Source: SIG307 sp964609025 (GTDB taxonomy: Bacteria; Bacillota; Clostridia; Lachnospirales; Lachnospiraceae). Taken from it: 64,000 nt of DNA. Numbering within the stretch: the stretch's first letter is position 1; each line of letters opens with the position of its first letter. The notes under the pieces were generated by a model that saw only the letters and a program-made list of their open reading frames with translations, was not told the DNA's origin and did no database searches. Position numbers and translations under genes: made by a program. The stretch lies in contig CAZSQM010000006.1 of the NCBI GenBank assembly GCA_964609025.1, forward strand, positions 1 through 64,000, given 5' to 3'. Below are positions 8,806 to 18,024 of this stretch, one piece after another.

Positions 8806-10245
8806 TTATTCCGCTTTTGCCGCTCTCTCATACCCTTTCAATACCTCATAACACTCTAACATTTCCGGAGAATCCTCCACCGAAAACATGACAAGATCCC
8901 CGTCCCTTTTCTCTACGAGAATAAAATACTCTGCCTCCCGGTACACCATAGCCTTACCGGAACCGTAGCCTTTGAAATGATAATCGCCTAACGCCACATG
9001 CTCCATACCGGAGCCCCAGATTCGCGAAAGCCCCGGACATTCTTCGAAAAGAGTTACCTCCTTTACCTCGTCAAAGGGAATGGTCTCCTTATAATACCAG
9101 CAGCCCTTTAACACAAGTCCGTCCTCTTGTTTTACCACAGTTACCGTGCCAAAGTCAAGCGGAAGCAGGCCTAAGCCCAGACCGAAACAAAGTATCAGCG
9201 TACCGAGCAGCACCCATGTCGTAATTTTCCCCCACGCAGTCGCCATATTAGTAGTCATGCCGTAGGAACGGTTTTCCACAAATGCATTCGTATCCTGCGG
9301 ATTATAATAATAGCCGTTTTTCCAACAGGCGTCCTCATCCTCTTTCCAAAACTCCTCACATCCGGTGGAAAGCTCCTTCTTTGCCTTCTTCACCCGTGCC
9401 GACGCCCGGAAAAAAATCAACACAAACAGAATCGTAACCAGCAGACTAAGACCGAGGAAAACACCCCAGAAGGCCCGATCGCTCCGAAGCGCTCCGTCGA
9501 CTGCGATTTTGCTCATATAGGCATGCAGCCACACCATCAGTAAAAGCTGATAACCGCACAATAACGTCGCTTCTAATACGACACAGCCCGTCCATGCACG
9601 TTTTGCCGTGCGGTTTAAGGCGTAATTGATGTCCGAATTCTCACTGTATACCCTGAGCTTTCCGTGTGCCGCACGGTGAAACAGATAGAAAAAGAAAAGC
9701 ATCACGGCCACATTCATCCCCGGAAAGATTAACAGCACCTTATACTCCGGCGCACACAGCGCCCACCAAAGAAAGGACGCCACGCAAATCCAGATAGGTA
9801 CAAACATCCAGGTTTCCGAAACCGGGAGTGTTTTCTTCATCCGGCTCACTACCGTATCCACCTCGCAGTTCGCCTGTTTCTGCGGGTTACACCACCCCTT
9901 CTCTTTTTTCAGCTCGTACATTTTTCCGACATACTTTTTTATCACCCGGTAATCGCCTAAAATCACAACGGTCAGACAGGCAGTCAGATACCAAACCTGC
10001 AGGGAGGAAAGAGTTCCCCACAAAAAGCAGCCGAGAGAAAGTACAAAAATGAACGCCATAAACTTCCATACCGCAGCCTTATATTCTTTTACAATCCGCT
10101 TTACATCTTCATCCTCCCTGCGTTCCCCCCGTATCGTCATATAGAGAACATAATCCGACTTTTTCCGGATAAGCAGCCAGTCCGCCCATAGGATGCAGGC
10201 ACCGACAAACCAAATACAGCTCATATAGGAAACCGCTAACAGCAT
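8806..10245 (-). CDS. Multi-pass membrane protein, DUF5808-like, coupled to a GntR regulator
   Basis: The 479-residue protein has about eight hydrophobic segments and a soluble C-terminal tail. A cytosolic loop contains WKNGYYYNPQDTNAFVENR, which I recognise as a DUF5808-type block found in GntR-linked membrane proteins of Firmicutes. The start at 10245 lies inside the end of the gntR gene: the ATG overlaps the gntR stop by 10 bp and has GGGAGG ahead of it, so translational coupling is likely. The function is unknown. A role in sensing or resisting envelope stress, as proposed for other YtrA-type operons, is inference only. Confidence 0.75.
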   Translation of the reverse strand: MLLAVSYMSCIWFVGACILWADWLLIRKKSDYVLYMTIRGERREDEDVKRIVKEYKAAVWKFMAFIFVLSLGCFLWGTLSSLQVWYLTACLTVVILGDYRVIKKYVGKMYELKKEKGWCNPQKQANCEVDTVVSRMKKTLPVSETWMFVPIWICVASFLWWALCAPEYKVLLIFPGMNVAVMLFFFYLFHRAAHGKLRVYSENSDINYALNRTAKRAWTGCVVLEATLLCGYQLLLMVWLHAYMSKIAVDGALRSDRAFWGVFLGLSLLVTILFVLIFFRASARVKKAKKELSTGCEEFWKEDEDACWKNGYYYNPQDTNAFVENRSYGMTTNMATAWGKITTWVLLGTLILCFGLGLGLLPLDFGTVTVVKQEDGLVLKGCWYYKETIPFDEVKEVTLFEECPGLSRIWGSGMEHVALGDYHFKGYGSGKAMVYREAEYFILVEKRDGDLVMFSVEDSPEMLECYEVLKGYERAAKAE

Positions 10246-10652
10246 TCCGGCTCGCCTCCCTTCCCGTTCTCCGACGCCCTGATACACATTTTTCGGTACA
10301 CTCCTTCGCAAAGCTCCATAAATTCCTGCTTTTCCACGCCGCGCACCGTTGCCTCCGCAATCAGAAGCAAAAGCTCCTCCTCGGCCTTTTCCCGGAACAC
10401 GCCAAACCTGTCCTTCTGCGGATTCACCTGTGCCCCGTGTCTGCGGTCAATCTCAATAAAGCCTTCGTTCTTTAAAATCGTATATGCCTTGTTGACGGTC
10501 ATGGAATTTACCCCTAAATCCTCCGCCATCTGGCGCACCGTCGGCAGCCCTTCGCCCGGCTGCAGCTCCCCGGTCCCGATTCCGAGCACAATCGCATTCC
10601 GCAGCTGCACATAAATCGGCACCTCGCTCGACATATCCAATCGAATAATCAT
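10236..10652 (-). CDS. GntR-family regulator, YtrA subfamily
   Basis: A 138-residue repressor. An N-terminal winged helix (residues 5-75) contains PIYVQLRNAI, LPTVRQMAEDLGVNSMTVN and a RRHGAQV wing. A short C-terminal helical segment replaces the large ligand domain, as in the YtrA subfamily. The ATG at 10652 with GGAGG at 8 nt is preferred over an upstream ATG that lacks a site. The gene is first in an operon with the overlapping membrane-protein gene. A perfect palindrome on its own promoter indicates autorepression. The inducer is unknown. Confidence 0.9.
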   Translation of the reverse strand: MIIRLDMSSEVPIYVQLRNAIVLGIGTGELQPGEGLPTVRQMAEDLGVNSMTVNKAYTILKNEGFIEIDRRHGAQVNPQKDRFGVFREKAEEELLLLIAEATVRGVEKQEFMELCEGVYRKMCIRASENGKGGEPECC

Positions 10653-10723
10653 GGCCTGTACCTCCGAATTTCCTGCAAATCCACCGATTACTTTCATTTT
10701 TTCCGTCGCACCGGATACTTTGC

Positions 10724-10768
10724 ATTATTTGTATTATTCATTATAATACAAATAATATTCTGTGTCAA
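10724..10768 (-). promoter_or_regulatory. gntR promoter with a 13-bp-arm palindromic operator
   Basis: TTGACA (10763-10768), a 17-nt spacer and TATAAT (10740-10745) form a consensus promoter on the minus strand. ATTATTTGTATTA (10724-10736) and its exact reverse complement (10744-10756) flank a 7-nt centre that covers most of the -10 box. A dimeric GntR protein bound there would block RNA polymerase. Confidence 0.85.
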
Positions 10769-10784
10769 GAAGAACAGGGGGAAT

Positions 10785-11546
10785 TTATTTCAAGAAGCGC
10801 AGTACGCGCAGTATTACCGTATGCGGGACAAGCTTTGTCAAGAAACGAAAGGCTTTCATGGCAAGCCCCGGCGTTACAACGCTCTGTTTTCGCTTTGACG
10901 CACGGATTGCCTCCGTTACGACGCTCTCCGCGTCCGTCATAAAATACTTTTTTAACCCATAGGAGACTCCGTACTGCTCGGCACGTTTAAAAAACTCCGT
11001 ATCCACCGGTCCCGGGCAGACGGCAGTCACATAAATCCGGCGTTTTCTTAACTCCTCGGAAAGCGCTCTGGAAAACGAAAGCACATAGGACTTGCCTGCC
11101 GCATACACGGCAAAGCCCGGCTGCGGCAGATATGCCGCGCTGCTTGCCATTTGGAGAATTCTTGCGTTTTTTCCCATGTAAGGAAGACAAAGCTCGGTTA
11201 CTGCGGTCAGCGCCTTGCAGTTTACGTCGAGCATGCCAAGCATTTCTTCCTTGGCGCGTTCCTCAAAGGCGCCGACAATCCCATAACCGGCGCAGTTTAC
11301 CAAAAGCTTGACATCTGCCCGGCTTGTTTGCAACGCTTCCTCCAGTTTCTCATAAAAGGACTGATTTCTGATATCCTCCGCAAAAATCCGTACCCGGTGC
11401 CGTAGCCCTGCTGCCAGTTCCTCCATGCGCTCTCTCCGTCTGGCCGCCAGCCAGAATTCCTCCACCCCGGGAAGCTCCCGGTCCAACTGTCTTGCAAACT
11501 CCGCGCCGATGCCCGAAGATGCTCCCGTAATAATTACAACCTTCAT
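10785..11546 (-). CDS. Short-chain dehydrogenase/reductase
   Basis: A 253-residue classical SDR. Visible motifs are the cofactor loop TGASSGIG (7-14), NCAG (84-87), a catalytic Ser at 135/136, and YAAGK with Y148 and K152, followed by CPGPVDTEF. Arg residues after the second beta strand (AARRRERME) suggest NADPH. The substrate is not predictable; DltE/YdfG-like oxidoreductases are the nearest type. The start at 11546 has GGAAGAG. The gene stands alone, with the 94-bp hairpin repeat about 60 bp upstream. Confidence 0.85.
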   Translation of the reverse strand: MKVVIITGASSGIGAEFARQLDRELPGVEEFWLAARRRERMEELAAGLRHRVRIFAEDIRNQSFYEKLEEALQTSRADVKLLVNCAGYGIVGAFEERAKEEMLGMLDVNCKALTAVTELCLPYMGKNARILQMASSAAYLPQPGFAVYAAGKSYVLSFSRALSEELRKRRIYVTAVCPGPVDTEFFKRAEQYGVSYGLKKYFMTDAESVVTEAIRASKRKQSVVTPGLAMKAFRFLTKLVPHTVILRVLRFLK

Positions 11547-11606
11547 TTTCTCTTCCTTTCTCATACCGATTCAGGCGCCGGGCGCCTTCTGCATTACAAA
11601 ACTATA

Positions 11607-11700
11607 CTCAGGTGTCAAAACACATTTGAATACGAAAGGACTCTTTCTTTTTATGCATAGTTCCCGAATTAGAATCAGCAATCTTTTGACACCTGAATCG
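11607..11700. repeat. Hairpin repeat with 13-bp inverted ends, copy 1 (second copy at 43826)
   Basis: TCAGGTGTCAAAA (11608-11620) is the exact reverse complement of TTTTGACACCTGA (11684-11696). The interior shares AAAGAGTCCT, TCGTAT, AATGTGTTTTG and TGCATA with the copy at 43826-43917. The element begins just past the phosphoglucomutase terminator. Its inner TTGACA could also serve as a -35 box for the SDR gene. It matches no family I can name. Confidence 0.75.
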
Positions 11701-11707
11701 TATAAAG

Positions 11708-11750
11708 TAAAAAGCGGGCTGCTCACACTAATTACTTAGCGCAACAGCCC
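11708..11750 (-). terminator. Intrinsic terminator of the phosphoglucomutase gene
   Basis: GCGGGCTGTTGCGC pairs with GTGAGCAGCCCGC around an AT-rich loop and is followed by TTTTTA on the minus strand. Confidence 0.85.
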
Positions 11751-11777
11751 GCCTTCTACATTCTAAAAGTAATCTTC

Positions 11778-13499
11778 CTATGCCAGTGCCATTAACGCGT
11801 CCGTTACTTCTTTTAACTTTGCGTCGGCGTCAGCCGCGTCACTGCCCTTTACGCCGATATAGAACTTAATCTTCGGTTCCGTACCGGACGGACGAACGCA
11901 TACCCATGCGTCATCGTTCAAATCAAAATACAGCACATTCGACTTCGGAAGTCCCGTCGGAGTAACCGCTCCGCTTGCAAGATTCAATATCGTATCCTTC
12001 TCGTAATCCCGGAACGAAAGTACCTTGTAGCTTCCGAGGCTCTTCGGCGGATTAGCGCGGAAGCTGTCCATCATTGCCTGAATCTGCGCTACTCCGTCCG
12101 CACCCTTCAGGGTCATGGTCTGCAAACCTTCCTTGAAATATCCGTACTTCCGGTAAATGTTCTGCATCTGGTCCCAAAGCGTCAAACCGTGCTTTCTGTA
12201 ATAAGCCGCTGCCTCGCAGAGCATCATAACCGCTACGATTGCGTCCTTATCTCTTGCATGGGTCCCGACAAGGCAGCCGTAGCTTTCTTCAAAGCCGAAC
12301 TCATAATGACCCTTTCCGCTCTGTTCGAACAGCTTAATCTGCTCGCCGATGTACTTAAAGCCGGTCAATACCTCAATCAGCTTTACCCCGTATTCCTCCG
12401 CAACCTTATCGGTCATATTGGTCGTAACGATGGTTTTGATAATTGCGCCGTCCTCTGCAATTCTGCCAAGCTCCTTTCTCTGGCTCATCAGGTACTCGCA
12501 AATCAGAATACCGGACATATTACCGGTAAAGGACATATACTCTCCGGTTCTGGAATCCTTCGCATACACACCGAGGCGGTCTGCATCCGGGTCGGTTGCC
12601 ATAATCACATCCGCATCTACCTTTTTTGCCAGAGCAAGTGCCAGTGCAAACGCCTTTTCATCCTCCGGGTTCGGATAGCTGACCGTAGGGAAACTGCCGT
12701 CCGGAAGCTCCTGCTCCGGAACCACATACACATGCTCGAAACCGAGCTCGGCCAGCACGCGCTGTACCGGAACATTTCCGGTGCCGTGTAACGGCGTATA
12801 AACAATCTTTAATTCCTTGCCCTGCTCCCTGATGATATCCGGGTGAATAATCTGCCGCTTTAACGCTGCAACATACTTATCGTCGATTTCCTTTCCGATT
12901 ATCTTTAACAGACCCTTTGCCTCTGCTTCGGAACGGGACATCGTCTTTACGGTACGGTAATCCGTAACCGCGTTTACCTCTGCAATAATCTCTTTATCCT
13001 TCGGCGAGGTAATCTGGGCACCGTCTTCCCAGTATACCTTATACCCGTTGTACTCTGCCGGGTTGTGGCTTGCCGTTACTACAATACCTGCAATACAGCC
13101 AAGCTCCCGCACCGCAAAGGAAAGCTCCGGCGTCGGTCTGAGCGACTCAAACAGATAGGTTCTGATTCCGTTTGCACACAAGCAAAGCGCCGCTGCCTCC
13201 GAAAACTCCGGCGACATATGTCTGGAATCGTATGCGATGGCAACGCCCCTATTGGCTCCGTCCTCGTCAATAATGAAATTTGCCAGTCCCTGTGTCGCTT
13301 TCCGCACCGTGTAGTAATTCATACGGTTCGTACCTGCTCCGATTACGCCGCGGAGCCCTGCCGTACCGAACTCCAGCTCACGATAGAAACGGTCTTTAAT
13401 TTCCGCGTCATTTTCCCGGATTGACCTTAATTCCTCTTTCGTTGCCTCGTCAAAATACGGATTATTGCACCAATCTTCATACACCTTCTTGTAATCCAT
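11778..13499 (-). CDS. pgcA: Phosphoglucomutase / phosphomannomutase
   Basis: This 573-residue alpha-D-phosphohexomutase interconverts glucose-6-phosphate and glucose-1-phosphate, feeding UDP-glucose, glycogen and envelope glycans. All four domain signatures are present: the phosphoserine loop TASHNPAEYNGYK with catalytic S144, the metal loop DPDADRLG (D303, D305, D307), the sugar loop FEESYG, and the phosphate loop RPSGTEPKIK near the C-terminus. Length is as expected for PgcA. It is transcribed alone from a 5' promoter and ends at a strong terminator. Confidence 0.93.
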   Translation of the reverse strand: MDYKKVYEDWCNNPYFDEATKEELRSIRENDAEIKDRFYRELEFGTAGLRGVIGAGTNRMNYYTVRKATQGLANFIIDEDGANRGVAIAYDSRHMSPEFSEAAALCLCANGIRTYLFESLRPTPELSFAVRELGCIAGIVVTASHNPAEYNGYKVYWEDGAQITSPKDKEIIAEVNAVTDYRTVKTMSRSEAEAKGLLKIIGKEIDDKYVAALKRQIIHPDIIREQGKELKIVYTPLHGTGNVPVQRVLAELGFEHVYVVPEQELPDGSFPTVSYPNPEDEKAFALALALAKKVDADVIMATDPDADRLGVYAKDSRTGEYMSFTGNMSGILICEYLMSQRKELGRIAEDGAIIKTIVTTNMTDKVAEEYGVKLIEVLTGFKYIGEQIKLFEQSGKGHYEFGFEESYGCLVGTHARDKDAIVAVMMLCEAAAYYRKHGLTLWDQMQNIYRKYGYFKEGLQTMTLKGADGVAQIQAMMDSFRANPPKSLGSYKVLSFRDYEKDTILNLASGAVTPTGLPKSNVLYFDLNDDAWVCVRPSGTEPKIKFYIGVKGSDAADADAKLKEVTDALMALA

Positions 13500-13566
13500 G
13501 GGAAAACCTCCTTCTGTCCTTTTACTTCCGACTATCAGAACATATCATTGATTTCTTTCTATTATG

Positions 13567-13595
13567 ATTATATAACAAAATTGCCGTTCTTGCAA
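13567..13595 (-). promoter_or_regulatory. Promoter of pgcA
   Basis: TTGCAA (13590-13595), a 17-nt spacer and TATAAT (13567-13572) on the minus strand. Confidence 0.7.
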
Positions 13596-13610
13596 GAAGA
13601 TATTATGCAA

Positions 13611-13655
13611 AAACGAGGTCTTTTGCCATTTTTTCCGACAAAAGACCTCATTTTA
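13611..13655 (-). terminator. Intrinsic terminator of pduL
   Basis: ATGAGGTCTTTTGTC and its near-complement GGCAAAAGACCTC flank an A-rich loop, followed by TTTTT on the minus strand. Confidence 0.85.
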
Positions 13656-13685
13656 AAATCACATGATTGTTCCGGGCTTGTAAAA

Positions 13686-14264
13686 TTAAAGCGTCTTTAC
13701 AATCTCGCCCATCATATTCGGAGTCGCACCGACTGCATTGGACTCGTCCGTATCAATGTGCATTGCATCGGCAAACTTTTCGCTGACGCGAACTACAACA
13801 TCTCCGAGCACTGCCTTTCTGCCATCGGTTTCCATCTTTACCCATACCACGTCCTTATTCTTCAAACCGAGCTTTTCTGCGGTTTCCGGAATCATATGGA
13901 TGTGACGCTTTGCCACAATGACACCTTCGGAAATCTCTATTTCGCCGCAAGGTCCTACAACCTTACAACCCGGTGTTCCCGCAATGTCGCCGCTCTCTCT
14001 TACCACAACCGGCACACCGATGGAGCGTGCGTCCGTTGCAGAAAGCTCTACCTGCGTTGCGCTTCTCTCCGGTCCGAGAATGGAAACGTTTGCAAGGGAC
14101 TTCTTCGGTCCTACAATCGTCACTCTTTCCTCACAGGCATACTGACCCGGCTGGGAAAGATCCTTCTTCTTCGTTAAGGTTGCACCCGCACCGAATAAAA
14201 TTTCCAAATGCTCCTTTGTTACATGGATATGACGGGCAGATGTTTCCACCAAAATTTCAGCCAT
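13686..14264 (-). CDS. pduL: PduL-type phosphate acyltransferase
   Basis: The 192-residue protein belongs to the PduL phosphotransacylase family, which moves an acyl group between CoA and phosphate and is unrelated to Pta. Both metal-binding halves are visible: ARHIHV (residues 10-15) and KRHIHM, plus MHIDTDESNA near the end. The start at 14264 (GGAGG, 8 nt) removes a seven-residue extension. There is no N-terminal encapsulation helix and no microcompartment shell gene nearby, so this is probably the free cytoplasmic form. It may act as phosphotransacetylase with the acetate kinase 30 kb away; that pairing is inferred. Confidence 0.9.
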   Translation of the reverse strand: MAEILVETSARHIHVTKEHLEILFGAGATLTKKKDLSQPGQYACEERVTIVGPKKSLANVSILGPERSATQVELSATDARSIGVPVVVRESGDIAGTPGCKVVGPCGEIEISEGVIVAKRHIHMIPETAEKLGLKNKDVVWVKMETDGRKAVLGDVVVRVSEKFADAMHIDTDESNAVGATPNMMGEIVKTL

Positions 14265-14364
14265 ATTACTATCCTCCGTAATCATATATTATGTTTCTCT
14301 CATTATACACCTGCCGCACCAAAAAATCCAGTGCTTTTTCAATCCTTACGTTTCTTCCTTTTTC

Positions 14365-15579
14365 TTACTTTCCCCGCACTCCGAAGACCACCTCATACTC
14401 TCTCGGAACATACTCTCCCTGCACGCGTTCCTGAACCGTCACCGTACCCGCCGTGCCGCCGCGGATATAGCTTAACACCTCTCTGAGCTGTTCCTCGGTC
14501 TTTACCGTGATACCGTTTACTTCCGTAATAACTGCGTACAACGGAAGCCCTGCCTTATCTGCCGGCGAGTCTTTCTCTATCTCCGAAATGTAGATACCCA
14601 CCGGAATGTCTAACACCTCCGAAAGAGTTTCCGTAACATCCTGTCCTACAATCCCGAGCAGCGCCGAATCTTCATAATCGATTTCCTCGCGGTTTAACAG
14701 CCGATTGATTACCGAAACCACCTCATCTATCGGTATCGCGTAGCCGATACCCTCTATGCTGCTGGCAACCAGCTTTGCGTTGTTGATTCCGATCAGCTCT
14801 CCTCTGGCGTTAAGCAGCGCACCGCCGCTGTTGCCCGGATTGATTGCGGCGTCGGTCTGAATGAGATTCATTTTAACTCCCTCAATCTCTACCTCACGAT
14901 CCACTGCGCTCACATAACCTACCGTAAGCGACTGACCGCTTCCTGCCGCATTTCCGATTGCAATTACCATTTCTCCGCCGGTAAGTTTTTCCGAATCACC
15001 GATGGTTGCAACCTTGATGCTTTTCATTGTTTTCTCGGACAAATCGGAAAAATCGATTGCCAGAACCGCAATATCCTCCTCGGCGTCGCACCCTTTCACC
15101 TCGGCCGCTGCCGTACTTCCGTCCGCAAAGGAAACCTCAATCGCAGTCGCTCCGTCTACCACATGGTTATTGGTCACAACAAGCAGCTCCTCCGCCTGGG
15201 CAATAATCACGCCGGACCCCCGTCCCTCACTCTCCTGCTCGTAATTGCGCCCGAAGAACCGATACGAGGTCACGCTCTTTGTCTTTATTTCCACAATGGA
15301 CGGTATTACATTATCCCATACAGCGGAAACATCATAAACGGAAGAAACCTTTGCCTCCGTATCTCCTCCTGCGGTATATTCCGGAGCAGCTTCCCCCTGT
15401 TTATCGGAAAGGAGCTCTCCCTCCTGCTTCTTTGCAGTTTCCTCCGCTTCCTTTTCTTTATGATGCTGCGTATAGGAATATGCCGCTAAGGTACCTGCTG
15501 CCGCGCCGCCGCAAAGCAGACCGCAGACCGACGCAAGTAACATCTTTTTCCAAAACTTTTTTTCTTTTTTCTTTTCCAT
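14365..15579 (-). CDS. HtrA/DegP-type membrane-anchored serine protease
   Basis: A 404-residue quality-control protease. It has a short basic N-terminus, one membrane anchor (about 12-34) and an acidic linker. The trypsin-like domain has H139 (TNNHVVDG), D169 (EEDIAVLAID) and S251 (GNSGGAL). A PDZ domain covers roughly 305-400. The catalytic domain should face outside the membrane, where it would degrade misfolded exported proteins. The start at 15579 has AGGAGG and avoids a nine-residue extension. The gene is monocistronic. Confidence 0.92.
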   Translation of the reverse strand: MEKKKEKKFWKKMLLASVCGLLCGGAAAGTLAAYSYTQHHKEKEAEETAKKQEGELLSDKQGEAAPEYTAGGDTEAKVSSVYDVSAVWDNVIPSIVEIKTKSVTSYRFFGRNYEQESEGRGSGVIIAQAEELLVVTNNHVVDGATAIEVSFADGSTAAAEVKGCDAEEDIAVLAIDFSDLSEKTMKSIKVATIGDSEKLTGGEMVIAIGNAAGSGQSLTVGYVSAVDREVEIEGVKMNLIQTDAAINPGNSGGALLNARGELIGINNAKLVASSIEGIGYAIPIDEVVSVINRLLNREEIDYEDSALLGIVGQDVTETLSEVLDIPVGIYISEIEKDSPADKAGLPLYAVITEVNGITVKTEEQLREVLSYIRGGTAGTVTVQERVQGEYVPREYEVVFGVRGK

Positions 15580-15685
15580 GACAAACCTCCTGTCAATCAA
15601 CATCAACAGATATTTTCCTGTTTACAGCTTCATTCTATCCGCAAAGTTTGTCTAATTTGTGATGATTCCTTTAAGAAATGTTGTC

Positions 15686-16822
15686 TTATACGAAAGCTTT
15701 GTAAGAGCCGAGCACCTTTAAGCGGGAGGCCTCTTCTCTGATTCCCGTCAGGGCATTCTGCACCGCCGGTTCCGAAAGTCTGCCGTCAAAATCCACGAAA
15801 AAGCGGTATTCAAACTGTCTGCCCGGAATCGGTCTTGACTCGATTTTTGTCATATTTAAATTGTTATAAATCAGATGACTGAGAATCCGGTACAAAGAAC
15901 CCGCCTCGTGCCTGATTTCAAAGCAGATGCTTACCTTATCCGCCGTCTGCGTAAAAACCGCGTCCTTCGAAAGCACAAGAAATCTTGTCGAATTTACATT
16001 CTCATTATTTAAGCCCCGGCGCAGTACCGTAAGCCCGTAACGCTTTGCCGCCGCTTCGGAAGCGATGGCTGCCTTTGCGGGATCTCCTTCCTTTGCAACC
16101 GCCATTGCACAACCCGACGTACTGGAGCAGGCTCTCTGCAAAAGCTCCGGCCGCTTTGCGAAATAGCCGCTGCACTGTAACAACGCCTGCGGATGGGAAT
16201 ACACCTCCCGAATTCCCTCTTCCGTCGCGCCGGCCGGTGCCGCCAGCACATGCTCGATTTTCACTACCTGCTCCGCCACCGGATACACCGCATGCTCCGC
16301 CAGCAAATCGTATAAATCCGAAATATCGCCGGTCGTGGTATTTTCAATCGGCACCGCACCGAATTTTGCCTTTCCCCGTTCTACCGCTTCCACTACCGCC
16401 GTAAAACTCGGGCAGGAAATTCTTTCGCATTCCTCCCCTAAGGACTTTAACAGCGCCTGTTCGGTATAGGAGCCCGGCTCGCCGAAATAGGCCGCCGCTT
16501 CTCCCGCCCCGCAGCTCAAAGCTTCAATCACGGAAAAACCGCTTTGTTCCTTCTCCGCCAGCATGGTATACTGGTACTTCCGGCTTAACGACATAATCTG
16601 GGTAAACAGCTCCCGCAGCCCGCGGGCAAAATACACATTGGAGGCCATTCCTTCGATTGCGGCAAGTTTTTCTTCCTCTCTCTCCTTATCAAAGACCTTT
16701 TTGCCCGAAGCCTTTTTATATTCCGCCACCTCTGCCGCCACCTGCATTCTTTCTTCAAACAGCGCGGTTATCTTACGGTCGATTTCATCAATTTCTTTTC
16801 TGCACTCTGTCAAATCCTTCAT
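15686..16822 (-). CDS. pheA: Bifunctional chorismate mutase / prephenate dehydratase (P-protein)
   Basis: This 378-residue enzyme makes phenylpyruvate from chorismate. Residues 1-85 are an AroQ chorismate mutase (CRKEIDEIDRKI, with a late RKYQYTM helix). Residues about 105-280 are prephenate dehydratase, opening with FGEPGSYTEQA and carrying the catalytic VPIENTTTGDISD. Residues about 295-375 form the ACT domain with ESRPIPG, the phenylalanine feedback site. The start at 16822 follows GGAGAAGC. No T-box leader is seen, so control is probably mainly allosteric. Confidence 0.93.
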   Translation of the reverse strand: MKDLTECRKEIDEIDRKITALFEERMQVAAEVAEYKKASGKKVFDKEREEEKLAAIEGMASNVYFARGLRELFTQIMSLSRKYQYTMLAEKEQSGFSVIEALSCGAGEAAAYFGEPGSYTEQALLKSLGEECERISCPSFTAVVEAVERGKAKFGAVPIENTTTGDISDLYDLLAEHAVYPVAEQVVKIEHVLAAPAGATEEGIREVYSHPQALLQCSGYFAKRPELLQRACSSTSGCAMAVAKEGDPAKAAIASEAAAKRYGLTVLRRGLNNENVNSTRFLVLSKDAVFTQTADKVSICFEIRHEAGSLYRILSHLIYNNLNMTKIESRPIPGRQFEYRFFVDFDGRLSEPAVQNALTGIREEASRLKVLGSYKAFV

Positions 16823-16850
16823 CCTGCTTCTCCTTTCGCGTTCCACACTG

Positions 16851-16879
16851 ATTATACTTTGTTACCCCGGAAAATGCAA
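16851..16879 (-). promoter_or_regulatory. Promoter of pheA
   Basis: TTGCAT (16874-16879), a 17-nt spacer and TATAAT (16851-16856). It sits back to back with the promoter of the plus-strand DUF5050 gene. Confidence 0.7.
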
Positions 16880-16887
16880 TGTATTTC

Positions 16888-16915
16888 TTGACATTCTTCC
16901 ACAGCATGCTAAAAT
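16888..16915 (+). promoter_or_regulatory. Promoter of the DUF5050 gene
   Basis: TTGACA (16888-16893), a 16-nt spacer and TAAAAT (16910-16915), 29 bp before the ATG. Confidence 0.65.
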
Positions 16916-16944
16916 GAAATTATCACAGAACAAAGGAGTTTTTT

Positions 16945-17979
16945 ATGAATAAAAAAGTAAAATCCATCCTGATTTTCATTATTGTGCTTTCTGTTATTGC
17001 AATTATTGTTTTGTTATGTAAAATCAATTCCCGTCTTCCGGAAAATCCCCAGGATTACGCCGGGAATACTGCCGGGAATCTCTATAACCGCGGTCTTTTC
17101 GCTCAGGATGATACCTATATCTATTTTGCCAACCTGTCGGACCGGTTCCGTCTGTACCGCATGGACAGTTCCCTGGAAAACGTAAAACGCCTCAGCGCAG
17201 ATTCCGTAGAATACCTGAATCCGGACGCTTCCTCCTGCTTTTTATATTATTCCAGAATCAATTACCGCCAGAGCACCTACGGCAACACCGTGTTCGATAT
17301 TCTGAATACCGGAATTTACCGCCACAACCTGAAAACCGAAGGACTTACCCGGCTGTACCCTAACGCCTGCGGAACAGTGCTGCTTGCCGGAAACCGGCTG
17401 TTCTATCAGGCGCACGGCGAGGATGGTTCCTTCGATTTATACGAGCTGCAGGTGAATAAGGAAAATTCCTCCGCCGAGCTTGTCACCACCGACCATATTA
17501 CTCCTGCCTGCTATTACGGCGGGCTTCTGTACTATGCCGGCACCTCAAAAGATCATTGCCTGTACACCTACCGCCCGGACAGTAAAACCACCTCTCTCTT
17601 TGCCGACCTTGACTGCTACCAGCCGATTGCGACAGACACGGGAGTCTACTTTCTTTCCCAGAAACACAATTATTCGCTGTTTCATCTGCCGGTCGCAAGC
17701 GACACGGCAACGCTGATTACCGACAGCCGACTCTCCTCCTATAACCTTTCCACCGATAAACAGACCTTGTTTTATCAGGTTGATGACGGCAAAAACAACC
17801 GCCTCTGCCGTTATGATATTGCTTCCAAAAAAGAAACCACCCTCATTACGGGTGATTACAAAAACTTAAATACGGTATTCGGCTATCTGTTTTTTACGGA
17901 TTTTGCAGAAAACATCTGCTACTGCTATGATATCGACGCAGACATCCTATCCGTATTTGCGCCGGATGCGGCAGACTAA
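16945..17979 (+). CDS. Membrane-anchored DUF5050-type beta-propeller protein
   Basis: A 344-residue protein with one N-terminal membrane segment (about 7-27). The rest is made of short repeated beta units of the form YIYFAN..FRLYRM, LFYQAHGEDGSFDLYEL and LLYYAGTSKDHCLYTY, the pattern of DUF5050 propellers. The soluble part should lie outside the membrane. No catalytic motif is visible; binding or structural roles are possible. It is one of the few plus-strand genes, diverges from pheA, and shares a bidirectional terminator with folC. Confidence 0.75.
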   Translation: MNKKVKSILIFIIVLSVIAIIVLLCKINSRLPENPQDYAGNTAGNLYNRGLFAQDDTYIYFANLSDRFRLYRMDSSLENVKRLSADSVEYLNPDASSCFLYYSRINYRQSTYGNTVFDILNTGIYRHNLKTEGLTRLYPNACGTVLLAGNRLFYQAHGEDGSFDLYELQVNKENSSAELVTTDHITPACYYGGLLYYAGTSKDHCLYTYRPDSKTTSLFADLDCYQPIATDTGVYFLSQKHNYSLFHLPVASDTATLITDSRLSSYNLSTDKQTLFYQVDDGKNNRLCRYDIASKKETTLITGDYKNLNTVFGYLFFTDFAENICYCYDIDADILSVFAPDAAD

Positions 17980-17985
17980 AAGAAC

Positions 17986-18024
17986 AAAAAAGGCTGCCGC
18001 TACCGCGGAACAGCCTTTTTTATT
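17986..18024. terminator. Bidirectional terminator between the DUF5050 gene and folC
   Basis: AAAAAAGGCTG and CAGCCTTTTTT flank a GC-rich centre. The folC stop codon lies in the loop side of the stem, so the hairpin overlaps the end of folC and serves both converging genes. Confidence 0.85.

Noticed and set aside
13686..14264. A microcompartment locus around pduL
   Set aside because: No shell protein, aldehyde dehydrogenase or encapsulation peptide is present nearby.
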